Below are positions 21,509 through 28,919 of a DNA stretch of 36,593 nucleotides, one piece after another. The stretch covers positions 1 through 36,593 of the IMG/VR virus record IMGVR_UViG_3300025889_000380. One strand, written 5' to 3'. Numbering within the stretch: the stretch's first letter is position 1; each line of letters opens with the position of its first letter. The position numbers and the translations under genes are program-made. The DNA comes from a virus. The notes beneath the pieces are model-generated. The model was not told where the DNA came from. It made no database searches and saw nothing but the letters and a program-made list of their open reading frames with translations.

Positions 21509-22645
21509 ATGGATAGCAAGGAACTTAGAGGTTTGATGGAAGCGTATTCTGAAGTATATGCTCCACAAGAGGTTGATGAAGCAACTGCAATGGCAAAGCG
21601 TGGTTATGATGAAACCAAACTCCGCAAACGTGCAGGCGGTGGTGAAGCAGCAGATAGAGCCACTGCACTTGAGAATAAGCCAACTTACGGTGATGCTAAT
21701 AAAGAAAAGCAAAGACAAACTTATGCCAGAAAGCAAAGAGGTGATTTCCGTAAGACCACTTCATCTTCTCCTGGTCTTCATGGTTATGGTCACAAGTCCG
21801 ATGACCCTAAGGTAAAGGCAAAGCAAGCAGCAAGAGGAGCACAAAGAGGTGCTCTAACTCCTGCGGAGAAAAAGCAACTCAACATAGAAGAGTTTGATAT
21901 CTTTGATGTAGTCCTTGAGTTCCTCCAAGTAGAAGGATTTGCAGAAACTCTGGAAGAAGCAGAGTGGATGATGGCAAATCTGATTGATGAAGAAGCGATT
22001 GGTATTATTTTGGGTGAAGAGCAACTTAATGAACTTTCTGATAAAAAAGTTGCAAAAACATTGAAAGCAAGAGAACGTAGATTCGATAGATCTGTTGATT
22101 CTGGTGCTCCAAATAAAGAGTTTCATCAACTTAGGAGAACTGAAAGATTAGTAGCAAGTAGAAATAAAAGAACAGGTTCAAATATTCCTGTTGATGAAGC
22201 ATTTGAACTTTGGGTAAATGAACTTGTAGAAGAGGGTTATGACCTCTCTGATTACACTTGGGATGAGATGTATGAGTTTTACCTTGATGAAGCACTGACT
22301 GGTGATCGTGCTAGAAAGGCAGTCAAGAAACCAGGTGGAACTGCATATACTCGTATGGTAAGTGCAGATCCAAAAAAACGTGCCACCAGAGGTGGTCGTG
22401 GTGGAGAGTCTGATTTTGGTGCAGGTGATAGAGGTGCTGGTAACAAAGCAGCAAGAAGAGCAGGAACTTATCAAGAAGAATATGTAGATGAAGCACAAGT
22501 TGCCAACAGAGACCCTGATAAGTATGAAAGAGAGCAGGCAAAGAAATCTGCTCCTGTTCGTGGAGAAAGAACTCCTATGCCACCAAGAGGTGATAAGCGT
22601 AGAGAGGACTTTGAGAAGTGGTATGCTAAACAGATGGGCCGCTGA
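21509..22645 (+). CDS. putative internal virion protein with repeated prohead-protease-like sites
   Basis: This 378-aa protein starts MDSKELRGLMEAYSEVY, a short amphipathic helix ending in LME-A, which fits a T4 gp21 cleavage site (L/I-x-E before A/G). Further candidate sites occur at YLDEAL, PVDEAF and YVDEAQ. Basic, Gly/Arg-rich disordered stretches (GGGEAADRATALENK; RGGRGGESDFGAGDRG) alternate with acidic helical blocks (FDVVLEFLQVEGFAETL; WDEMYEFYLDEAL). A late promoter precedes it. I infer a head-internal or scaffold-like protein processed in the prohead; no enzymatic domain is visible. A related pattern occurs in the gene at 26045. Confidence 0.6.
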   Translation: MDSKELRGLMEAYSEVYAPQEVDEATAMAKRGYDETKLRKRAGGGEAADRATALENKPTYGDANKEKQRQTYARKQRGDFRKTTSSSPGLHGYGHKSDDPKVKAKQAARGAQRGALTPAEKKQLNIEEFDIFDVVLEFLQVEGFAETLEEAEWMMANLIDEEAIGIILGEEQLNELSDKKVAKTLKARERRFDRSVDSGAPNKEFHQLRRTERLVASRNKRTGSNIPVDEAFELWVNELVEEGYDLSDYTWDEMYEFYLDEALTGDRARKAVKKPGGTAYTRMVSADPKKRATRGGRGGESDFGAGDRGAGNKAARRAGTYQEEYVDEAQVANRDPDKYEREQAKKSAPVRGERTPMPPRGDKRREDFEKWYAKQMGR

Positions 22646-22670
22646 TAAATAACCACGGAAGGTTGCTCCA

Positions 22671-22701
22671 AACCCCTTGACTTTTTAGTTGAGGGGTTTT
22701 A
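22671..22701 (+). terminator. rho-independent terminator after the 21509 gene
   Basis: AACCCCT / AGGGGTT form the stem, with an imperfect upper part, followed by TTATAAT. Its left arm contains the -35 and its T-run the -10 of the tRNA-Ala promoter. Confidence 0.65.
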
Positions 22702-22705
22702 TAAT
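22677..22705 (+). promoter_or_regulatory. sigma-70-type promoter for tRNA-Ala (TTGACT-17-TATAAT)
   Basis: TTGACT (22677-22682) and perfect TATAAT (22700-22705) are 17 bases apart. The tRNA 5' end is 12 bases after the -10. The whole promoter overlaps a terminator hairpin. Confidence 0.65.
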
Positions 22706-22717
22706 TTAAACTATTGT

Positions 22718-22790
22718 GGGGCCGTAGTTCAATTGGTAGAGCATTAGCTTTGCAAGCTAAGAGTTACGAGTTCGAGTCTCGTCGGTTCCA
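22718..22790 (+). tRNA. tRNA-Ala (anticodon TGC)
   Basis: A complete cloverleaf can be drawn. The acceptor GGGGCCG pairs with CGGTTCC (two G-U pairs); the D arm is GTTC/GAGC-like; the anticodon stem TTAGC/GCTAA holds loop TTTGCAA (anticodon TGC); the T arm ACGAG/CTCGT holds TTCGAGT. The discriminator is A and CCA is not encoded. It stands alone, with its own promoter upstream and an HNH endonuclease cassette right after it. A CATAAATA late-like box overlaps its last bases. Confidence 0.95.
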
Positions 22791-22834
22791 TAAATAATAA
22801 TGCCTTAATTGGTTCGCATCTTTAAGGTAGAGGG

Positions 22835-22857
22835 GGAGCAGAGATGCTCCTTTTCTT
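22835..22857 (+). terminator. terminator inside the inverted repeat
   Basis: GGAGCA / TGCTCC with a GAGA loop is followed by TTTTCTT. It would stop tRNA-Ala read-through before the HNH gene. Confidence 0.75.
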
Positions 22858-22858
22858 G

Positions 22859-22866
22859 TATAAATA
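22859..22866 (+). promoter_or_regulatory. late promoter box TATAAATA
   Basis: TATAAATA lies just before the right arm of the inverted repeat, 30 bases before the HNH start. Confidence 0.65.
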
Positions 22867-22895
22867 ATACTGCGAACCAATTTAAGAGCAGAACT

Positions 22896-23384
22896 ATGAA
22901 GAACAAGCATCATATAATACCTTTGTATCGTGGTGGATTGGATATAAAGGAAAATCTTGTTGAAGTTAGTGTAACTCAACACGCTATGTTTCACTATTGC
23001 AATTGGCGTTTGTGGGAAGATGATAGAGATAGATTGGCGTGGAAAGGATTGACTGGTGAAATTGGTAAGGAAGAAATAATAAGAGAGTTGAGAAGTATTG
23101 GCGGTAAGAAAGCAAATAAACAACACATTTATACTGAAGAACATATTGCCTTATTAAAGAAAGTTGGTAAAAAATATCAAAAGATTGCTACTGAAGCTTC
23201 TATGACTTTAGAATCAAAGAGAAAAAGAAAAGAAACTCTTGTTAAAATAAAACATCAACAAGGAAACAAAAATTCTCAATATGGAACTATGTGGATTACT
23301 GATGGAACCAAAGAAGGTTCTTGTAAAATTAAGAGAGGAGAAAAAATACCAGATGGATATAAACCAGGAAGAGTTTTAAAATAA
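22896..23384 (+). CDS. HNH homing endonuclease next to tRNA-Ala
   Basis: This 162-aa protein opens with a compact HNH motif (KHHIIPLYRGGLDIKENLVE, then TQHAMFHY) of the kind in free-standing phage endonucleases. A basic linker follows with TEEHIALLKKVGKK (NUMOD3-like), and the C-terminus is a tail module, GTMWITDGTKEG then IPDGYKPGRVLK. The same tail type ends the GIY-YIG protein at 817, so the tail is shared between nuclease classes. I use ATG 22896, the first Met of the HNH fold; an in-frame start at 22809 would run through the terminator. The neighbouring tRNA gene is a plausible homing site. Confidence 0.85.
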   Translation: MKNKHHIIPLYRGGLDIKENLVEVSVTQHAMFHYCNWRLWEDDRDRLAWKGLTGEIGKEEIIRELRSIGGKKANKQHIYTEEHIALLKKVGKKYQKIATEASMTLESKRKRKETLVKIKHQQGNKNSQYGTMWITDGTKEGSCKIKRGEKIPDGYKPGRVLK

Positions 23385-23387
23385 ATA
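23380..23387 (+). promoter_or_regulatory. late promoter box AATAAATA
   Basis: AATAAATA overlaps the stop of the HNH gene, 15 bases before the TTG start of the 458-aa gene. Confidence 0.5.
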
Positions 23388-23401
23388 CTTGAAAGAGTAT
23401 T

Positions 23402-24778
23402 TTGAGTATTGTGGCTAAAGCATCGACTGAAAAAACTACAAAATTAGAACCATCTGAAATTTTTGCTGCAGTAGGTCTACATATGACCAAAAAGCAAATG
23501 AATGATCTTTGCATAGATCAAACAGGATCTACAATATTATCTTGGTTATCTCAAGGAAGGGTAATTGCTAATGATAATAATAAAGTTCAATATGGATCCA
23601 GTAAATCAACATATTTGACATTTTTTACTATCCCAAATACAGAAAAAAAGAAAGCAGATTTAATTGCTAATGTGGTGGCAGGATTTTCTGCTGCAATCGG
23701 AGTCAAAGATTTTGTAAAAGGTGCTGGAGATTTTAGTGGTGGAGAATTTGTAGCAGAAAAAGTTTTTATGACTGGATCTGCTTGGCCAAGAGAAGTTGAT
23801 AAGTTTAGACTTAAAAGAGAATCTGATGGATTTGATTACAATTCTTCGGATTTGGTTGTTAAAGTTGATTCAGAAACTTATTATGGAATTTCCCTAAAGA
23901 AAAAGAAGAATGTAAAGGGAGCAGATCCAACATTAATTAACAAAGCATTTGATACTTTTCTTCAAGGCAATGAGTTTGAAAATGTAAGAAATTCCCTTAA
24001 ACAAAAAAGACAAGATTACTTTGCTGGACTTGCAAAACAAGCAGCAAAAAATGGCATCATTTATGTTCCTGGTATTGAGAGTATGTCAAATGAAGAAGTT
24101 TGGAATATTAGTTTTAGAAATCCCTTAAAAAATAATCAACTTGTTTATTTGATTAATCTAAAAGGAACAAATACAAATAATAATCCTGTTGAGTTATCTG
24201 AGATAAAAGGAAAACTTGCGGGAACTGGGCCGAATAGTTTATTTGAAGAAGACAAGCAAAATGGATTGAGAGCATTTTTTAACAGAGAACTTGCTAAAGT
24301 TGACAATGAATTGTTTGATGGATTTAAGAAAGTTTTGAATGATAACATTCAAATTTTTGCGGATGGTTTGATTGATATTGTATTAAAGACAAAAATGCAA
24401 GCTGGATTGAGAGCAAAAGATATTGGTGGATATAATTTTGAATTTGCACTTGTAACTGGATACGCAGATTATACTCCAAGTGCTAAGAATCCAAAATTAA
24501 ATTTGAACGCTGCGAAAGTTATTCCTCAGCATTCTATACTATGTGGATTATCAGATCTTCAGGGGAATAACAAACCATATATTCTTGAACTTGATGAACA
24601 AAAAAAATTGGATGCAGATGCGGCGAAGGTTTTCTTTAACTTAAAAAAAGCGGGAGTTACTATTCTTGTTCTTGAACTTAGATATAAGGGTGATTTTAAA
24701 GCACAACCTCAATTTTTCGCTACTCTTGGTGATGATTTTATTACACAAATGTTTGATAGGTGCATAGTTGATCGATAA
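23402..24778 (+). CDS. large protein of unknown function (458 aa), possible PD-(D/E)xK-like nuclease
   Basis: The reading frame opens at TTG 23402 (MSIVAKASTEKTTK), 4 bases after GAAAGAG; GTG 23411 is an alternative. The protein looks globular and well structured. One segment, NSSDLVVKVDSETYYGISLKKKKN (about residues 150-173 in two parts: an Asp in SSDLVVKV, then YYGISLKKKK), resembles the Asp and hydrophobic-x-K strands of PD-(D/E)xK nucleases, but the expected acidic residue before the Lys is Ser, so this is weak. It lacks the capsid-targeting leader of its downstream neighbour. A late-type box precedes it. Its role is unknown; location among packaged-like proteins suggests a late function. 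Confidence 0.65.
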   Translation: MSIVAKASTEKTTKLEPSEIFAAVGLHMTKKQMNDLCIDQTGSTILSWLSQGRVIANDNNKVQYGSSKSTYLTFFTIPNTEKKKADLIANVVAGFSAAIGVKDFVKGAGDFSGGEFVAEKVFMTGSAWPREVDKFRLKRESDGFDYNSSDLVVKVDSETYYGISLKKKKNVKGADPTLINKAFDTFLQGNEFENVRNSLKQKRQDYFAGLAKQAAKNGIIYVPGIESMSNEEVWNISFRNPLKNNQLVYLINLKGTNTNNNPVELSEIKGKLAGTGPNSLFEEDKQNGLRAFFNRELAKVDNELFDGFKKVLNDNIQIFADGLIDIVLKTKMQAGLRAKDIGGYNFEFALVTGYADYTPSAKNPKLNLNAAKVIPQHSILCGLSDLQGNNKPYILELDEQKKLDADAAKVFFNLKKAGVTILVLELRYKGDFKAQPQFFATLGDDFITQMFDRCIVDR

Positions 24779-24784
24779 TAAATA
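24777..24784 (+). promoter_or_regulatory. late promoter box AATAAATA
   Basis: AATAAATA overlaps the stop codon of the 458-aa gene, 20 bases before the ATG of the nucleotidyltransferase fusion. Confidence 0.55.
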
Positions 24785-24804
24785 AAAGTATAAGATTTAT
24801 CAAT

Positions 24805-26034
24805 ATGAAGAGTTTTTTCCAATTTCTAAATGAGGCAACTCAATCGCAAGCATCACTGCAAGCGAAGAAGTTAAACCTCAAGAGTGATGGACACGGCGGT
24901 TGGTTAGACACCCGTGGGGAATTTGTTGCGAAAACAGAAAAAGGAAAACTAGTATTTTATGATAGAGGTAGAGTAGAAGGCGCAAAAGATCGACCAAAAG
25001 GTGCAGTAGGTAAATCACCAGCACCAGAAAAACCAGAAGCAAAAAAACCAACTGCTGCACCTGCACCAAAAACACAAAAGAAAGCAGCACCTGAAACTTC
25101 TGATGTTGATACTGGTAGTGATACTTTAACTGTTGCATTTGGTCGTTTTAATCCCCCAACAGTTGGTCACGAAAAACTTCTTAAGGCAGCAAGAAAAGCA
25201 GCGACTGGTGGAGACCTTAAAATTTATCCTTCAAGAACTCAGGACCCCAAGAAAAATCCTCTTGACCCTGATATGAAGATTTCGTTTATGAAAAAGATGT
25301 TCCCAGATTTTGAAGAGAACATTATTAATGATGCGGAGATGAGGTCAATCTTTAATGTATTGATTGCAGCAGCAGAGGCAGGATATGCAAATGTTAATAT
25401 CATTGTAGGTTCTGATAGGCAAGCAGAGTTTGAAAATCTTGCACAGAAATACAATGGAGACCTTTATGAGTTTGATTTGATTCGTGTAATCTCTGCTGGT
25501 GTGAGAGATGCTGATGCTGAAGGCGTGGAAGGAATGTCAGCATCTAAAATGAGAAAAGCAGTTATTGAAGATGACTTTGAATCATTCCGTAGAGGAACAC
25601 CAAAGACTCTTGATGATGGAGATACTCAAGCACTCTTTGATGCCGTTCGTCAAGGAATGGGTGCAAAGAAAAAGAAAAAGGTTGCAGAACTCTGGCAGAT
25701 TGCTCCAAAATATGATGCAGAAACTCTACGTGAGAACTACATTAGGGGAAATATTTTTAGAATTGGTGATATTGTAGAAAATTTGAATACTGGTCTTGTT
25801 GGTAAGATTATTCGTAGAGGAACAAATCATCTTATTTGTGTAACCCAAGAAAACTATATGTTTAAGTCCTGGATTCGTGATGTTATGGAAGCAGTTGTAA
25901 ACCATCCCGGACCGTCTGGAGTTCCTGCAAATCAAAGAGAAGTTGGAACTGATGCTCATAGAAAATATACAATGAGAATGGCAAGTCTTTACGATATCAG
26001 AAATTTCATAAATAAGTATAAAGTTAAGAATTAA
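24805..26034 (+). CDS. capsid-targeting-like leader fused to a cytidylyltransferase/NMNAT-like nucleotidyltransferase
   Basis: This 409-aa protein has four parts. Residues 1-12 (MKSFFQFLNEAT) resemble a T4 capsid-targeting leader with a gp21-type site LNE-A. Residues 20-56 form a small module (LKSDGHGGWLDTRGEFVAKT) that I associate with cyanophage virion-type proteins. Residues 57-105 are an Ala/Pro/Lys linker. From 107 there is a nucleotidyltransferase domain: FGRFNPPTVGH (112-122; the GxFxPxHxGH-type motif with TVGH) and SASKMRKAV (245-253), matching the ISSTxxR-like site. Such enzymes transfer a nucleotide to a phosphate-bearing substrate. A late promoter precedes it. I infer an enzyme packed in the head and delivered with the DNA, as T4 does with Alt; its substrate is unknown. 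Confidence 0.7.
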   Translation: MKSFFQFLNEATQSQASLQAKKLNLKSDGHGGWLDTRGEFVAKTEKGKLVFYDRGRVEGAKDRPKGAVGKSPAPEKPEAKKPTAAPAPKTQKKAAPETSDVDTGSDTLTVAFGRFNPPTVGHEKLLKAARKAATGGDLKIYPSRTQDPKKNPLDPDMKISFMKKMFPDFEENIINDAEMRSIFNVLIAAAEAGYANVNIIVGSDRQAEFENLAQKYNGDLYEFDLIRVISAGVRDADAEGVEGMSASKMRKAVIEDDFESFRRGTPKTLDDGDTQALFDAVRQGMGAKKKKKVAELWQIAPKYDAETLRENYIRGNIFRIGDIVENLNTGLVGKIIRRGTNHLICVTQENYMFKSWIRDVMEAVVNHPGPSGVPANQREVGTDAHRKYTMRMASLYDIRNFINKYKVKN

Positions 26035-26044
26035 TAGTATCGCA

Positions 26045-27562
26045 ATGTCTCAAAATCCCCTGAATGATATCTCTAGAGTGTATTTGGAGCAGGTTGCTGT
26101 TTTGGAATCACTTGATCCTGTAGGACAAGAAGATGATGATATTGATAATGATCGTAAAAAGAATACTAATGCTGATAAGTATTTGTTGAAGCGTCGCAGG
26201 GCAATTGGTAAGGCAATTGCAAAGAAAAAAGTAGATCGGATTGATGAAATTCACTCTCAGGCACATAAACCACATGAGGTTCCTGATAGAAATTTAAAAG
26301 GTCTTGTTGCAAAAGCAGTCAAGAGAATTGATACTGATGTTGATGGTGATACTGATAGAAATGATAAATCGAAAGGAGAACTTGGTGAGTTTATTCCAGG
26401 TGTAGGTAATAAAAGACTTTATTCAACAACAAGAACTCAAACAGCAAAAGAGTCGTTCTCAAATTGGAGACAAGACCTTGCTGAAGTGATGATTGATATT
26501 GAAGATACTACAAAAATTAAAGAAAAAAAAGTAAACAATAAGATTAAAACTTCTGCGATGGGTGGCGGATTGAAACTTGGCGAAGCAGTAGAAGAGATTG
26601 GTGGCACTCTTCTTGAAATGGTTGAGATTGATGAAGTTGATTATATTATAGAAAGTGTTTATGATGAACTACTTGATGAAGGTTATGATGAGGATGATAT
26701 TGAAGATGCAATTGAGTATGCATTGGTTGAAGCAAAAGTTACTTATGGTCATGATACTGATAAACCATATCAACATCAAAAGAAGACTGGTGCCGGTCAA
26801 CTGGTGAAAGCGGTTGGAAGACTTGCTAGACAAAAACTTGCATCCAAAGTTAGCGGTGCTAAAAAAGCAGCAAAACAAGCAGTAGCAACTGGTGCAAGAA
26901 AAGTTGCTAAAGGTGCATTAGGTGTTGCTCGTAAGATGGAAGGTGGAGATAGCAAACCAAGTCCATCGCATACAAAGACTAGAACCTCTTCAACATATCG
27001 TGGAGCAGGTGTTGGACAAAAAGAAAGAGTAAGCAGTGGTTCTTATACTCCTCCAACCAAAAAGAAAGCAGAAAAACCTGCTGATCCTTGGGAAGGTAGT
27101 GTAACGACTCCAGCAAAACCAAAGGCAAAAACCAAAAAAGCAGCAGCACCAAAACCAAAAGCACCTGCAGCAACTGCACCAAAGAGAAAGAGAAAGTCTA
27201 AGTTAGATTCTTTACTTTCTGATATTAGAAGTGAAGAAGTGCAAATTGATGAAAAGGCACTCAGTAAGCAACAGCAAAAGTTTATGGGAATGGTTTATGC
27301 TGTGAAAAAAGGTGATATGAAAGCACCATCACCCGAAGTTGCAAAAGCTGCATCGGGAATGACCACACAGCAAGCGAAAGACTTTGCTAAGACAAAGCAT
27401 AAAGGTCTTCCTGAAGTTAAAGAGCAAATGGATGATTCTACTGAAATGACCGGAACATCAATGGATGACCAAAATGTTAAAAAACAAAAAGAAAAAATCA
27501 AGATGCAGAAGATTAGGGAACTTACTGTAAGACTTTCTGCTGCAAAAAAGGGTGTATATTAA
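26045..27562 (+). CDS. large basic putative packaged protein with DUF3008-like domain
   Basis: This 505-aa protein starts MSQNPLNDISRVYLEQVAVL. A helical acidic block (VDYIIESVYDELLDEGYDED, about 199-218) resembles the one in the 21509 protein. Next comes an Ala/Lys-rich histone-like stretch (KKAAKQAVATGARKVAKGAL) and a Pro/Lys/Ala linker. Residues about 405-457 match DUF3008: SKQQQKFMGMVYAVKKGD, then AASGMTTQQAKDFAKT, then KHKGLPE. Candidate gp21 sites (LGE-A, LVE-A, LDE-G) are scattered along it. I infer a DNA-binding or core protein of the head. It starts 10 bases after the nucleotidyltransferase gene and probably shares its late transcript. Confidence 0.6.
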   Translation: MSQNPLNDISRVYLEQVAVLESLDPVGQEDDDIDNDRKKNTNADKYLLKRRRAIGKAIAKKKVDRIDEIHSQAHKPHEVPDRNLKGLVAKAVKRIDTDVDGDTDRNDKSKGELGEFIPGVGNKRLYSTTRTQTAKESFSNWRQDLAEVMIDIEDTTKIKEKKVNNKIKTSAMGGGLKLGEAVEEIGGTLLEMVEIDEVDYIIESVYDELLDEGYDEDDIEDAIEYALVEAKVTYGHDTDKPYQHQKKTGAGQLVKAVGRLARQKLASKVSGAKKAAKQAVATGARKVAKGALGVARKMEGGDSKPSPSHTKTRTSSTYRGAGVGQKERVSSGSYTPPTKKKAEKPADPWEGSVTTPAKPKAKTKKAAAPKPKAPAATAPKRKRKSKLDSLLSDIRSEEVQIDEKALSKQQQKFMGMVYAVKKGDMKAPSPEVAKAASGMTTQQAKDFAKTKHKGLPEVKEQMDDSTEMTGTSMDDQNVKKQKEKIKMQKIRELTVRLSAAKKGVY

Positions 27563-27619
27563 TCTTCTATTAACACTATTTTTTCTAAATAACTTAGGAT
27601 ACTCTTATTGGAGGACATC

Positions 27620-27793
27620 ATGGGAGCAGTAGTAGCAGTGGTAAAACCACTTCTGATTCAAATTGCAACACATCCATCAGTTAAAAAGCTTGTTATTGAA
27701 CTTCTTGAGAGGTATGTAAAGTCAACCGACAATACAATTGATGACGTAGTTCTTGTTCTAGTTAAAGAGAAACTCTTTACACCTGAAGCATGA
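27620..27793 (+). CDS. small hypothetical protein (57 aa)
   Basis: This ORF (MGAVVAVVKPLLIQIATHPS) has a strong GGAGG ribosome site 5 bases before its ATG. It is hydrophobic at the N-terminus and ends in a helix (VIELLERYVKSTD) and a polar tail; it is not clearly membrane-spanning because a Lys and Pro interrupt the hydrophobic part. Its stop overlaps the next ATG (ATGA), so the two are made together. No family is recognised. Confidence 0.7.
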   Translation: MGAVVAVVKPLLIQIATHPSVKKLVIELLERYVKSTDNTIDDVVLVLVKEKLFTPEA

Positions 27794-27954
27794 TTACCTG
27801 CTTTGTAACTAACTGGGGAGTAACCATTGCTTTAGGTCTATTGCTAACTCTCTCTGAGTGGTTGGCAAAAACAAAAAGATTTGAAGAAAATGGACTACTT
27901 GATATTATAACTAATTTTTTAAAAATAGTTTTACACAAGAAGACTGAAAAGTAA
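27790..27954 (+). CDS. small single-pass membrane protein (54 aa)
   Basis: The protein MITCFVTNWGVTIALGLLLT has one hydrophobic helix at about residues 8-22 followed by a soluble, basic tail (LHKKTEK). It is translationally coupled to the 57-aa gene upstream. Two coupled small proteins of this type could form a membrane complex; a holin-like role is possible but nothing in the sequence proves it. Its 3' end forms part of a terminator. Confidence 0.65.
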   Translation: MITCFVTNWGVTIALGLLLTLSEWLAKTKRFEENGLLDIITNFLKIVLHKKTEK

Positions 27955-27969
27955 AAGTCTTCTTTTTTT
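27937..27969 (+). terminator. rho-independent terminator
   Basis: AAGAAGACT / AGTCTTCTT form a perfect 9-bp stem with a 10-nt loop, followed by a T-run. It overlaps the end of the 54-aa gene. Confidence 0.8.
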
Positions 27970-27976
27970 ATAAATA
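27969..27976 (+). promoter_or_regulatory. late promoter box TATAAATA
   Basis: TATAAATA follows the terminator T-run and lies 32 bases before the structural gene at 28008. Confidence 0.65.
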
Positions 27977-28007
27977 TTATTAGCAAATAATTTTTAAGGT
28001 AAAGAGA

Positions 28008-28526
28008 ATGGCACTCTGGGGTAATAACGATTCTGTTTATTCTGATGGCACCGTTGAAGTAGATTATAGTGCTCTTACTATAACTGGAACCGGAGCAACT
28101 TTTAACACTGCGGATTTAATCTCTGCTGGTGATGTGATTCAAATTGGTGCTGGTTCAACTTTTGGCGAAGCAGTTATTGCATCTGTTTCATCTGCATCTA
28201 CTATCACCATCGCTTCTACTCAGTTCTTGAGTGGTGAAGCAATTTCTGGTGCTATATATAACATTAACCAACAACCAAAGTATGCTCTTGGCGTTGGGCA
28301 AACTTACAGAGGAACCACAAATCCATCTTTAGTTTATGGTGTTGATTTTGTTGAAGTTGGAGTTGCATCTACCACACTTTATGCAGTAACTCATAGTGGT
28401 TGGGTTGCAGTTGGCGCTACTTACATTGATTGTAATAATAATCTGAGAGTCAAGCACGAAGTTCTAGTTGCTAGTGGTATTCTTTCTACTAGTGATGCTG
28501 AGGATACCATTTTTGCTGATGCGTGA
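28008..28526 (+). CDS. beta-rich putative virion structural protein
   Basis: This 172-aa protein (MALWGNNDSVYSDGTVEVDY) is Gly, Thr, Ser and Val-rich with regular short strands (ALTITGTGATFNTAD; VIASVSSASTITIAS) and no charged clusters, typical of phage decoration or fibre-like structural proteins. I recall cyanomyovirus virion proteins starting with MALWGNND-like sequence. It is under a late promoter. A ribosome site AGGTAAAGAG precedes the ATG. The exact place in the particle is unknown. Confidence 0.65.
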   Translation: MALWGNNDSVYSDGTVEVDYSALTITGTGATFNTADLISAGDVIQIGAGSTFGEAVIASVSSASTITIASTQFLSGEAISGAIYNINQQPKYALGVGQTYRGTTNPSLVYGVDFVEVGVASTTLYAVTHSGWVAVGATYIDCNNNLRVKHEVLVASGILSTSDAEDTIFADA

Positions 28527-28532
28527 TAGAGT

Positions 28533-28919
28533 ATGATATTCAATGAATTGAATGAAGAAAACTTTCTTTTATTTGCTATTAAAAATTACGAAAATCCTCA
28601 AGCAGTAACTAGGAATGATTTTGACAAGGATTTAAGTCATTTTAAATATATCAAAAGATTGTTGAGAAAATATAAAAAAGAAGGTGTATTAAGAACGCAT
28701 CTTCTTTTAAATCATTTTATTATTCTTTATAATATTTTTGGTGAAGCTGCAACACCAATGTTATTTTTTAAAATAGAAAGTGATCTATGGTCTGTAATGA
28801 AAACTTTCATTATTTTTTTGAATAGATTGCCAGAATATCCAAAATGTTATATTCATTCCATACCTATAGATAATAAATGTTTATTAGAACTTCAAAAAAT
28901 TACTGATGGAAGAGAATAA
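28533..28919 (+). CDS. conserved cyanophage protein, DUF7207-like
   Basis: This 128-aa protein (MIFNELNEENFLLFAIKNYE) has the pattern I associate with a small family shared by T4-like cyanophages: FKYIKRLLRKYKKEGV, then LLLNHFIILYNIFGEAATPML, then FIIFLNRLPEYP. It is mostly helical and basic. It starts 6 bases after the structural gene and overlaps the next ORF by 14 bases. No function is known to me. It probably belongs to the late unit starting at 27969. Confidence 0.65.
   Translation: MIFNELNEENFLLFAIKNYENPQAVTRNDFDKDLSHFKYIKRLLRKYKKEGVLRTHLLLNHFIILYNIFGEAATPMLFFKIESDLWSVMKTFIIFLNRLPEYPKCYIHSIPIDNKCLLELQKITDGRE

Larger units (their letters stand above)
22804..22886 (+). repeat. 12-bp perfect inverted repeat (extended with one bulge) enclosing terminator and late promoter
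   Basis: AATTGGTTCGCA (22807-22818) is perfectly complementary to TGCGAACCAATT (22871-22882); with one bulged base, CTT/AAG extends the stem. The 52-nt interior holds a terminator hairpin and then a late box. The right arm ends about 10 bases before the HNH start codon, next to its AAGAG ribosome-site-like sequence. Confidence 0.85.

Noticed and set aside
22718-23384. Prophage-type attachment site at tRNA-Ala
   Set aside because: No integrase and no repeat of the tRNA 3' end is seen. The neighbour is an HNH nuclease and the genome type is lytic.
23402-24778. 458-aa protein as another capsid-targeted protein
   Set aside because: It has no MKxFxEF-type leader or early L-x-E-A site.
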